DNA of 33,778 nucleotides, from contig CABYOB010000005.1 in the NCBI GenBank assembly GCA_902520385.1, positions 1 to 33,778 of the forward strand. The letters run 5' to 3'. A model generated the notes under the pieces. The model saw only the letters and a list, made by a program, of their open reading frames with translations. It searched no databases and was not told the DNA's origin. Numbering within the stretch: position 1 is the first letter of the stretch; each line of letters starts with the position of its first letter. Below are positions 14,810 to 22,898 of this stretch, in pieces. Source of the stretch: an uncultured Bacteroidota bacterium (GTDB lineage: Bacteria; Bacteroidota; Bacteroidia; Flavobacteriales; TMED113). A program made the translations under genes and the position numbers.

Positions 14810-16159
14810 TTAATTTAATTTTTTATTTAAATAGTTGACTGCTTTTCTAGTATCCTTTGGTTTTTCAATTATTTTCATCGATTTATCTAAAATAAAAACA
14901 GAGGGAGTCTTTTTTACTTTATAGTCCTTGCAAACAGGCGATTTATAAACTTTAAACTGATTTAAATTAATCCAATTAAATCCATTATCATTTATAGTCT
15001 TTTTCCATTTTTCTTTATTTTGATCTAATGCTACTGCAATAATTTCTACACCTTTAAATTTATTAGATTTATACCAAGAAGCAAGAGCTGGTAATTCAGA
15101 CATACAATGCGTACAGTGAGAAGCCCAAAAAACTAAAATTGTATATTTATTTTTAGCACATATAGACTTTAAATTTATAGATTTATTATACAAGTCTTTA
15201 ATAGTAAAATCAGGTGGTGTATTGCCCTTTTGTAAATCTTTAAATTTTGAAGCTCTTTCTTTCATTAAATCACTTACTTCTATCTCACCACATGCATCAC
15301 CAAAAAAATATTCATCAATTATATAGTTACTTAATTCTATCCACATAGAGTCACTAGAAGTAACCCCCGTATTATAAAATCCATCTAACATATTATACAT
15401 ACAAAATTCTGCAACTTTTTCATTTACTTTAGCTTTATCCATAATGAAATCTACAGCATCATAAAAAGCATACTTATTATTTTTAGGATCATATTTAACA
15501 TGTGAAACCATATATTGTTGAATTCTATTAGGTATTAAACTACTCCTAATAATACTTTCGTCGTTAAAGTTAATATCATCAAAAAACAAATTAGGGTTAT
15601 GCATATTAACGGGTTTAGTTTTAGCTAAAACCATGGAAGTATAGGTACCAGGATAATCTTTCGATAATTTTAAGGAAAAAATTTCCATTTCATTATTTAA
15701 CTTCTTTACCTCTGACCTTCTCATTTCAACACTTTTTGTTGCGTCCCTTTTAACTTGATTGATCATTCTGTCAATTGCTGATTTTTTATCATTGTGTAAT
15801 TTTTTAGCCGTATTATCGCTAGAATTTAAAACACTATAATTTCTAGATAATCTATATTCATTAAAAGTTATATTAAAAACACTTCCTTCATTAGGATTTA
15901 AAACAATTTCAACACCATTAGTTTCATTATTAAATGTTAATTTGTAAAATCCTTTTATATAGTTTTTAGGCTTAAATTGGAAAGTGCCAGAATTAACTAT
16001 TGTACTATCTAAAACATAGGTTTCTTTTCCAATAATCTCATATAAATATAACTTTCCTGATTTAGCTTTTATCATTTTACCTTTTACAGTAATTTGACCT
16101 GCATCTTGAGAAAAAGACAAGAGACTAATCAATAATATAAACGCAAAAAAATTCTTCAT
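14810..16159 (-). CDS. TlpA-like periplasmic thioredoxin with DUF4369-type N-terminus
   Basis: 449 residues with a signal peptide (MKNFFAFILLISLLSFSQ). Residues ~22-115 resemble DUF4369, a beta-rich domain common before redoxins in Bacteroidota (ITVKGKMIKAKSGKLYLYE). A helical middle part follows (~120-300). From ~310 comes an AhpC/TSA-type thioredoxin domain: TPPDFTIKDL, VFWASHCTHC with the redox pair C349/C352, then VKKTPSVFILD with the cis-Pro. It is expected to act as a periplasmic disulphide reductase or oxidoreductase; the client is unknown. It lies 4 bases after folD and just before tRNA-Arg, and is the last protein gene of the operon. Confidence 0.87.
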   Translation of the reverse strand: MKNFFAFILLISLLSFSQDAGQITVKGKMIKAKSGKLYLYEIIGKETYVLDSTIVNSGTFQFKPKNYIKGFYKLTFNNETNGVEIVLNPNEGSVFNITFNEYRLSRNYSVLNSSDNTAKKLHNDKKSAIDRMINQVKRDATKSVEMRRSEVKKLNNEMEIFSLKLSKDYPGTYTSMVLAKTKPVNMHNPNLFFDDINFNDESIIRSSLIPNRIQQYMVSHVKYDPKNNKYAFYDAVDFIMDKAKVNEKVAEFCMYNMLDGFYNTGVTSSDSMWIELSNYIIDEYFFGDACGEIEVSDLMKERASKFKDLQKGNTPPDFTIKDLYNKSINLKSICAKNKYTILVFWASHCTHCMSELPALASWYKSNKFKGVEIIAVALDQNKEKWKKTINDNGFNWINLNQFKVYKSPVCKDYKVKKTPSVFILDKSMKIIEKPKDTRKAVNYLNKKLN

Positions 16160-16163
16160 AATT

Positions 16164-17048
16164 TTATATTTTATTTATTTTCTGCTTATAAGCAAGAAAA
16201 GTATTTTGTAATAACGACACAATAGTCATAGGACCAACACCACCTGGAACAGGAGTTATAAAAGATGCTTTTTGCTTGACAGAATTAAAATCAACATCTC
16301 CAACTAAACGCCATCCACTTTTATGTTCTTTAGACTTGATTCTATTTATACCAACATCTATTATAACCACACCTTCCTTAACCATATCAGCTTTTAAAAA
16401 ATTCTCTTTTCCTAAAGCAATAATTATAATATCTGCATTCAAAGTTAAGTTTTTAATATCTTTTGTGCGACTATGAGCTACAGTAACTGTTGCATTGGCA
16501 AATTTAGCATTTCTAGACATTAAAATACTTATTGGTCTTCCTACTATATTGCTTCTGCCTATGACCAAACAATTTTTCCCAACTGTATCAATTTCATATT
16601 CTTCAATTAATTTAATAATACCAAAAGGGGTAGCAGGTAAAAAAGAAGGAGCACCAAGCATCATTTTCCCTAAATTAACAGGGTGAAAACCATCAACATC
16701 TTTCTTATCAGAAATAGATTTAGTTATTAAAAATTCATCTATATGATTAGGTAAAGGAAGTTGAACAATTAACCCATCAATATTAGAATCTAAATTTATT
16801 TTTAATATTTTTTTAATTAATTCATCTTGAGAAATATTTTCATCAAGATGAATAATGGTCGAATCAAACCCTATTTCATTACACGCTTTTTGTTTTGATG
16901 TTACATAAGTTTTTGAGGCTGGATTATTACCAACTAATATGGCCACTAAATGAGGTTTTCTTTTTTTTAAAGAAATTATTTTTTTCACTTGACTATGCAA
17001 GTGTAATCTTATTTTTTTTGACAAAGATTTTCCGTCTAACAAAATCAT
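16164..17048 (-). CDS. folD: Methylenetetrahydrofolate dehydrogenase / cyclohydrolase
   Basis: A bifunctional cytoplasmic enzyme that converts 5,10-methylene-THF to 10-formyl-THF using NADP, supplying one-carbon units for purines and fMet-tRNA. Signatures: PASKTYVTSKQKACNEIGF with the catalytic Tyr and Lys, GLIVQLPLP, KDVDGFHPVN, CLVIGRSNIVGRPIS in the NADP-binding fold, ADIIIIALGK and FITPVPGGVGPMTI. 294 residues is the normal length. It lies between ffh (6 bases upstream) and the TlpA-like gene (4 bases downstream) in a run of closely spaced genes. Confidence 0.97.
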   Translation of the reverse strand: MILLDGKSLSKKIRLHLHSQVKKIISLKKRKPHLVAILVGNNPASKTYVTSKQKACNEIGFDSTIIHLDENISQDELIKKILKINLDSNIDGLIVQLPLPNHIDEFLITKSISDKKDVDGFHPVNLGKMMLGAPSFLPATPFGIIKLIEEYEIDTVGKNCLVIGRSNIVGRPISILMSRNAKFANATVTVAHSRTKDIKNLTLNADIIIIALGKENFLKADMVKEGVVIIDVGINRIKSKEHKSGWRLVGDVDFNSVKQKASFITPVPGGVGPMTIVSLLQNTFLAYKQKINKI

Positions 17049-17054
17049 TTTATA

Positions 17055-18404
17055 TTATTTAAAATTTGGCATTTGCCCAGGACTTTGCCCCATTCCTTTC
17101 ATTAAGTTATCTAACCCTCCACCCTTTAACATTTTCATCATTTTTCCCATTTGATTAAATTGCTTCATGAGTTTGTTAACCTCTTGAACACTAGTTCCAC
17201 TTCCTTTAGCAATTCTATTTACTCTAGATGAATTAATTAATTTAGGGTTATTTCTTTCTTCCTCAGTCATTGAATATATAATAGTTTCTACAACTTTAAA
17301 AGCATCATCATCTATATCAACATTTCTAATCATCTTTCCTACACCCGGCATCATACCCAATAAATCTTTTAAATTACCCATTTTTTTTATTTGCTTAATC
17401 TGTTTCAAAAAATCATTAAATGTAAATCTATTTTTTAAGATTTTTTGCTCCATTTTTGCAGCTTCCTTTTCGTCAAATTGTTCTTGAACCTTTTCAACTA
17501 AAGAAACAACATCTCCCATTCCTAAGATTCTATTTGCCATCCTATCTGGATGAAATAAATCAATAGCATCTAATTTTTCTCCAGTACCTATAAATTTAAT
17601 TGGTTTTTTAACTTCATATTTGATTGTAAGAGCAGCACCACCTCTAGAATCACCATCTAATTTTGTTAAAACAACACCACTAAAGTCTAAATTGTCATTA
17701 AAAGCTTTAGCAGTTTTTACTGCATCCTGACCAGTCATAGAGTCTACTACAAATAAAATTTCATCTGGTTTAGCAACATTCTTTATAGAGTGTATTTCAT
17801 TCATCATTTTCTCATCAATAGATAGTCGGCCAGCAGTATCAATAATAACTAAATTTTTTCCGTTTTTCTTTGCAAAATCAATTCCCTCTTTAGAGATAAT
17901 TACTGGGTCTTTTTGATTTAAATTTTTATAAACATCAACATTAATTTGATTAGCAATAAATTCTAATTGATCAATTGCTGCTGGTCTATAAACATCACAA
18001 GCAACTAATAATGGCTTGAATTTTTTCTTCTTTTGAAGATAATTCGCAAGTTTAGCTGAAAAAGTAGTTTTACCAGATCCTTGAAGACCAGCAAGTAAAA
18101 CAATAGAAAAATTATTATTTAAATTTAAATCTGAAGCCTTATCGCCCATTAGTGATGTTAATTCATCTTTAACAATCTTAACCATCAACTGCCCGGGCTG
18201 CAAAGCTGTTAACACCTCCTGGCCCATTGCTTTATTCTTAACCTTATCTATAAAATCTTTTGCGGTTTTATAGGCCACATCAGAATCAATCAAAGCTCTC
18301 CTTATTTCTTTTAAAGTTTGAGCAACATTAATTTCATTAATTCTACCATGCCCTTTTAGTATTTTAAAAGATTTTTCTAGTTTTTCTGTTAAATTTTGAA
18401 ACAT
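17055..18404 (-). CDS. ffh: Signal recognition particle protein
   Basis: The SRP54-type GTPase that binds signal sequences of nascent membrane proteins and docks with FtsY. N domain residues 1-~90; G domain ~95-295 with G1 LAGLQGSGKTTFSAKLA, DVYRPAAIDQL, G3 DTAGRL and G4 TKLDGDSRGG. The Met-rich M domain follows from ~325 (MGNLKDLLGMMPGVGKM, then QMGKMMKMLKGGG), ending with NLMKGMGQSPGQMP. 449 residues, intact. The receptor gene ftsY is 12 kb away in this window and carries an in-frame stop. I found no candidate SRP RNA here. Confidence 0.97.
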   Translation of the reverse strand: MFQNLTEKLEKSFKILKGHGRINEINVAQTLKEIRRALIDSDVAYKTAKDFIDKVKNKAMGQEVLTALQPGQLMVKIVKDELTSLMGDKASDLNLNNNFSIVLLAGLQGSGKTTFSAKLANYLQKKKKFKPLLVACDVYRPAAIDQLEFIANQINVDVYKNLNQKDPVIISKEGIDFAKKNGKNLVIIDTAGRLSIDEKMMNEIHSIKNVAKPDEILFVVDSMTGQDAVKTAKAFNDNLDFSGVVLTKLDGDSRGGAALTIKYEVKKPIKFIGTGEKLDAIDLFHPDRMANRILGMGDVVSLVEKVQEQFDEKEAAKMEQKILKNRFTFNDFLKQIKQIKKMGNLKDLLGMMPGVGKMIRNVDIDDDAFKVVETIIYSMTEEERNNPKLINSSRVNRIAKGSGTSVQEVNKLMKQFNQMGKMMKMLKGGGLDNLMKGMGQSPGQMPNFK

Positions 18405-18413
18405 AATTAATTT

Positions 18414-20162
18414 TTACATTCTATTTGGAACATCAATACCCAACAATCTCATTCCATTTTTTATAACCAAACTTACTTTTTTTGATATTGTTAATCTAAA
18501 ATTTTCATTTCTTGAACCATCTAAAATAGGAACTTTTTGATAAAATTTATTATATGTTTTAGCTAAATGGTAAATATAATTTGCAAGAAATGCAGGATTT
18601 AAAGATTCTTTACATTGTTTTATACAATTAGGAAATTCAATAATAATCTTAATTAAAGCCTTTTCTACACTACCCATTTCTTCAAATGAATTATAACAAT
18701 TTTTAAAATCCTTCTTTTTACTTAAAACAGAGTTTATTCTTGCATAAGTATACTGAATAAAAGGAGCTGTATTACCATTAAAGTCAATTGAATCCTCTGG
18801 ATTAAACATTATGCTTTTTTTAGAGTCAACTTTTAAAATAAAATACTTTAATGCCCCATCTCCTACTATATTTGACAAATCTTTAATTTCCTCATCATTA
18901 AAATCATCGAATTTATTAGATTTTTTAATTAAGTTAAAAGATTCATTTCTCATTTTATCAATTAAATCATCAGCATCAACAACAGTGCCCTCTCTAGATT
19001 TCATTTTACCAGTAGGCAAATCAACCATACCGTATGATAAATGGAAACATTTCTTAGCCCATTGACAACTTAATTTTTCTAAAATTTTAAATAACGTCTG
19101 AAAGTGATAATTTTGCTCATTACCAGTAACATATATCATATTGTCAAAGTTAAAATCTTTATACCTAGAAAAAGCTGTACCTATATCTTGAGTCATATAT
19201 ACTGCTGTACCATCAGATCTTAATAATAATTTTTCATCTAAATTATATTTACTCAAATCAACCCAAACAGAGTTATCTTCCTTACTAAAAAAAATATTTT
19301 TATCTAGAAATTCATTTACTATACGCTTTCCATCTAAATAAGTATCACTTTCATAATAATTTTTATCAAAAACAATCCCTAATTTTTTATATGTTATATC
19401 CATTCCTTCATAAACCCAATTATTCATCATATTCCATAATTTAATAATTTTAGGGTCCTTATTTTCCCATTTAACCAACATCTCTTGAGCTTCAATTAAA
19501 ATATTTGGAATTATATTTTTATCACCTATTTTATTTATTTCCTCCTTTAATTTCTTTTCAAATAAAATATAATACTGACCAACAAAAAAATCACCTTTTA
19601 CTTTTTCAGAAGCGGGCGTTTTACCATTTCCATATTTAAGCCATGCTAACATACTCTTACATATATGAATTCCTCTGTCATTAATAACTTGCACCATTTT
19701 TACATTATGACCACAAGCCTTAAAAATATTGGAAATAGCAAATCCAATTAAATTATTTCTAATATGACCTAAATGAAGAGGTTTATTTGTGTTTGGTGAT
19801 GAAAATTCAACTAATGTAGTTTCAGAATTACTTTTAGATGACAAAAAACCATAATTTTTAGATTCTACAGCCGTTTTAAAAAGATTTGATAAAAATCCAT
19901 CTGATAAATTCAAATTTAAAAACCCTTTAACAATATTAAAAGAATCAATCTCATCAAAATCTTTTAAAATATTTGCTATTTCATTAGCTGTAGTTAATAA
20001 ATCTGTCTTAGAAAAAGATAAAAAAGGGAAAATTATTAACGTAAAGTCACCTTCAAAATCTGATTTTGTTTTAATAATTTGACAAAAATTAGAAGGAATA
20101 TCCACATTATATAAATCATTAATTGATTTTTCTATTTTTTTATTTAAAAAATCTATTGTCAT
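18414..20162 (-). CDS. argS: Arginyl-tRNA synthetase
   Basis: A class I aminoacyl-tRNA synthetase that charges tRNA-Arg. The N-terminal Add-1 domain comes first (residues 1-~105), then the HIGH-type motif in SSPNTNKPLHLGHIRNN (~residue 130). Later come the Arg/ATP site elements VIND-RG and YVTGNEQNYHF, and the KMSK-equivalent KMKSREGTV. The C-terminal helical anticodon-binding domain ends in LGIDVPNRM, the usual ArgS end. 582 residues is normal. Its ATG shares its A with the TAA stop of the CtlX gene (TAATG). It probably shares a transcript with tRNA-Arg(ACG) 3.6 kb downstream. Confidence 0.96.
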   Translation of the reverse strand: MTIDFLNKKIEKSINDLYNVDIPSNFCQIIKTKSDFEGDFTLIIFPFLSFSKTDLLTTANEIANILKDFDEIDSFNIVKGFLNLNLSDGFLSNLFKTAVESKNYGFLSSKSNSETTLVEFSSPNTNKPLHLGHIRNNLIGFAISNIFKACGHNVKMVQVINDRGIHICKSMLAWLKYGNGKTPASEKVKGDFFVGQYYILFEKKLKEEINKIGDKNIIPNILIEAQEMLVKWENKDPKIIKLWNMMNNWVYEGMDITYKKLGIVFDKNYYESDTYLDGKRIVNEFLDKNIFFSKEDNSVWVDLSKYNLDEKLLLRSDGTAVYMTQDIGTAFSRYKDFNFDNMIYVTGNEQNYHFQTLFKILEKLSCQWAKKCFHLSYGMVDLPTGKMKSREGTVVDADDLIDKMRNESFNLIKKSNKFDDFNDEEIKDLSNIVGDGALKYFILKVDSKKSIMFNPEDSIDFNGNTAPFIQYTYARINSVLSKKKDFKNCYNSFEEMGSVEKALIKIIIEFPNCIKQCKESLNPAFLANYIYHLAKTYNKFYQKVPILDGSRNENFRLTISKKVSLVIKNGMRLLGIDVPNRM

Positions 20163-21094
20163 TACATTTTATTTAAGAAAATTTCCGCCAACATGCATCT
20201 AGCCCCTCCCCCTCCGTATTTTTCAATAGTGTCTAACGGTGAATGTACAATTTTACAAAAGCTATTTATAATTTTTTTCTGATTTTTTGAAAAACAATTA
20301 AAAGCCCTAGAACTCATTATCAGAATATTTTCATCTTTATTATTTTTAACCTCCAAAACATTACCACAAAAATTATTTACTTGATCTAAAGAAATTGTAA
20401 TAATTTTTTTTTTTGTCCTATCTAGAGAGTCAATAATTTTATTTTGTTCATTCTTGCTAGCAACAGACTCAAAACACACTATAGCAAAATTTTCACAAAT
20501 ACTCATCATTACATTAGTGTGGTAAATAACTTTTCTATGATTATAATTCAGGTAAGCAGTAAATACTATAGGTTGGAAATTTATTTTTTTACAAAATTCA
20601 TTTAATAAATCTTGACATGTTCTTTCAGATAACGCAGCATAAACTATTTGATTCACTCTATCTAAAACCATACTACCAGTTCCCTCTAAAAAATTATTAT
20701 TTTTTTCATTGAATTCAGCATCATTAAAAATCTGAGAAAAAGAAAAATTTTCCTTTAAAAAAGCAATTATATCACTTCTTCTTTCAAGCCTTCTATTTTT
20801 TGCAAACATAGAGTGAATAAAAATCTTACCATCTTGATATGTTGAAATCCAATTATTTGGAAAAATAGAATCAGGGGTAATAGGATAAGGAGTATCATTA
20901 AATAAAAAGACATTTATGTTGTTGTTTTTTAAAACATTGAAAAAATTATCGAATTCCACCAAAGCTTTTTGATTTATACTATAATTATTATTACCCAAAC
21001 CATCCCCCTGAAAATAATTATTTATTGAAGTCTCTGGGTTGCCGAAAAATTTATAAGGCCTTATAAGAAATAAATTTGATGTAGACTGCTTCAT
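20162..21094 (-). CDS. ctlX: CtlX-type citrulline/arginine hydrolase (guanidino-group family)
   Basis: An amidinotransferase-fold (pentein) hydrolase of the CtlX family, associated with citrulline use. I start it at the ATG at 21094, whose ATGA overlaps the stop of the upstream gene; the family begins just here (STSNLFLIRPYKFFGNPET). A start at 21121 would add nine residues. Visible active-site elements are the Asp/Glu region FPNNWISTYQDG, FLEGTGSMVLDR, the His in VIYHTNVMM and the nucleophile Cys in GGGGARCMLAEIF near the C-terminus. About 310 residues, normal. It is coupled to argS by TAATG. Whether it acts on citrulline, arginine or another guanidino compound is not decided by sequence. 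Confidence 0.85.
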   Translation of the reverse strand: MKQSTSNLFLIRPYKFFGNPETSINNYFQGDGLGNNNYSINQKALVEFDNFFNVLKNNNINVFLFNDTPYPITPDSIFPNNWISTYQDGKIFIHSMFAKNRRLERRSDIIAFLKENFSFSQIFNDAEFNEKNNNFLEGTGSMVLDRVNQIVYAALSERTCQDLLNEFCKKINFQPIVFTAYLNYNHRKVIYHTNVMMSICENFAIVCFESVASKNEQNKIIDSLDRTKKKIITISLDQVNNFCGNVLEVKNNKDENILIMSSRAFNCFSKNQKKIINSFCKIVHSPLDTIEKYGGGGARCMLAEIFLNKM

Positions 21095-22002
21095 ATTCTT
21101 TTTAAAGGTAAAGTTGAACATCTAAAAAGACCTCCCATTTTAGCAATACTAGAATATTCAACTTCTTCTACTATATATCCTAATTTTAACAAAATATTAT
21201 TTAAAATTTTAAAATTTTTATTTGAGACCACTATATTTTTAGAGATGGAAAACAGATTTGTATTCAAATGAACCATTTGCTCATTAGATATCTCTATTAT
21301 ATTTTTCTTTGAGAATAATTTATTAACTAAATCAATGTCTTTTCTTTTACTAAATGAATCGTAACAAATCAAAATATGACCAAGACCTAATGTCTGAAAA
21401 CAACAATCTAAATGTAAACAATTATCTTCAATAGAAGTGTCTGATTTTTTTAATTCAAAACCATATACCTTTTTGTTAGGAAAAAACTTTTTAAAAAAAT
21501 CAACAGACTTCTTATTTGTTCTTCCAACTTTCTTTGTGGCAAAATCATAATCACTACAAATACCAATAAAAATATAATCATTATATATAATTACGTCACC
21601 ACCCTCTACTCTGATATCATTTGGTAAAAAGACAACTTTTGATTTATCAAAATAAGATAAAATATGATTAATCCCTTCTATTTCCCTTTCTCTATCTTTT
21701 ATGATATTTGATACAAAAAAAACATCATCAATTACAAAACCAATATCTCTTGTAAAAACTTGATTAATTGATTTCAAGTTTTTTGGCCTTAAAACATCTA
21801 CATCATACTTTTCTAAAATTTTTTTAAATGCATTTAATTCTGAAATCAATTGATCCTCCTCAGGAAATGTATTTTGTAATACATGTTTCCTTGTTTGAGG
21901 ATCATAAACATCTTGAATTAAAGGAATTCCTCCTAAATCATTGGCGATTCCTAAAATAACCTTATTTAAGGTGTTAAATTCATTTTTAATAGAAAATTTC
22001 AA
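21091..22002 (-). CDS. Arginine deiminase / dimethylargininase-like hydrolase
   Basis: A second pentein-fold hydrolase of guanidino groups. Motifs: NEFNTLNKVILG at the start, TRDIGFVIDD, VEGGDVI (substrate acid and Gly turn), NCLHLDCCFQTLG with the catalytic His, and GGLFRCSTLPLKR with the nucleophile Cys at the C-terminus. No ATG is available upstream in frame. A TTG at 22002 puts the start where the family begins (residues LKFSIKN); another TTG at 22038 adds twelve residues. It is the first gene of the run and overlaps CtlX by ATGA. Likely substrate arginine or a methylated or related guanidine; the product would be citrulline plus ammonia or amine. The pairing with CtlX suggests successive steps, by inference. 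Confidence 0.8.
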   Translation of the reverse strand: MKFSIKNEFNTLNKVILGIANDLGGIPLIQDVYDPQTRKHVLQNTFPEEDQLISELNAFKKILEKYDVDVLRPKNLKSINQVFTRDIGFVIDDVFFVSNIIKDREREIEGINHILSYFDKSKVVFLPNDIRVEGGDVIIYNDYIFIGICSDYDFATKKVGRTNKKSVDFFKKFFPNKKVYGFELKKSDTSIEDNCLHLDCCFQTLGLGHILICYDSFSKRKDIDLVNKLFSKKNIIEISNEQMVHLNTNLFSISKNIVVSNKNFKILNNILLKLGYIVEEVEYSSIAKMGGLFRCSTLPLKRI

Positions 22003-22118
22003 AACATAAAATAATTTAAAAGACTCAAAGTTATACAAAAAGGTTATTAAAGAAAACTAACAGCACATTAGATAAAATAAAATAACTAGATTTATATAAT
22101 TATATACATTATATCAAA

Positions 22119-22898
22119 ATGTCAAATAAAAGTATATTAATTAAAAATAAAGATAAATATGTCTTCTCAATTATTCTTAACTGTGCAGAAAATGGCAATG
22201 CTTTAAATCAAAATTTAATTACAGAGCTAATAAATGCTTTTGAGAATTTATCTAAAAATAAATTATGTAGAGTTATCATTTTAGAATCTTCATCAAAAAT
22301 ATTTTGTGCTGGAGCTGATTTAAAAGAATTAAAAGAAATGCAAAATAATTCTTATGAAAAAAATTTAAAAGACTCTAAAAACTTAATGGCACTTTTTAAG
22401 AAAATATTATCAATTAAAAAACTAGTTATTGCTAAAGTGAATGGAGCAGCTATTGCTGGTGGATGTGGGCTAGCAACTGCATGTGATGTTATTTTCGGGA
22501 CTGAAAAAGCAAAATTTGGGTATTCAGAAGTTAAAATTGGTTTTGTTCCCGCTTTAGTTAGTACATTTCTTTCAAAAAGAGTAAATGATTTTATAAGTAA
22601 AGAGTTACTCTTAACTGGCGAAATATTAGATTCTAAAAAAGCACATAAAATAAATCTTATCAACTATAATGTTAAATCAGAAAAAGTTGACAAAGAAGTA
22701 GAATTATATATTAAAAGATTTTTAAAAAATTCCTCACCCCAATCTGTTTCCGAAACAAAAAACATGCTTTATAATTTTTTTGAATTTGAAAAAAAAATGA
22801 ATTTAGCATGTGAAATAAATGCGAGATCAAGAAAAAATACTGATTGTCTATTAGGAATTAAACGTTTTTTAAATAAAGAAAAAAATTTTTGGAATTAG
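22119..22898 (+). CDS. Enoyl-CoA hydratase/isomerase family protein
   Basis: A crotonase-fold enzyme of 259 residues. The first oxyanion-hole segment is KIFCAGADLKELKEM (residues ~61-75) and the second is NGAAIAGGCGLATACD (~108-123). Further family marks are FGYSEVKIGFVPALVS, where Glu and the Gly loop lie in the active site, and LLTGEILDSKKAHKINLI. The VPALVS segment resembles methylglutaconyl-CoA hydratases of the leucine pathway, but substrate choice in this family is hard to call. No other acyl-CoA gene is adjacent. The stop TAG is followed directly by the ATG of ftsK, so the two share a transcript. Confidence 0.9.
   Translation: MSNKSILIKNKDKYVFSIILNCAENGNALNQNLITELINAFENLSKNKLCRVIILESSSKIFCAGADLKELKEMQNNSYEKNLKDSKNLMALFKKILSIKKLVIAKVNGAAIAGGCGLATACDVIFGTEKAKFGYSEVKIGFVPALVSTFLSKRVNDFISKELLLTGEILDSKKAHKINLINYNVKSEKVDKEVELYIKRFLKNSSPQSVSETKNMLYNFFEFEKKMNLACEINARSRKNTDCLLGIKRFLNKEKNFWN

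Noticed and set aside
17055..18404. An SRP RNA gene near ffh
   Set aside because: I looked for the conserved GGAAGCAGC-type loop on both strands and did not find it in the window.
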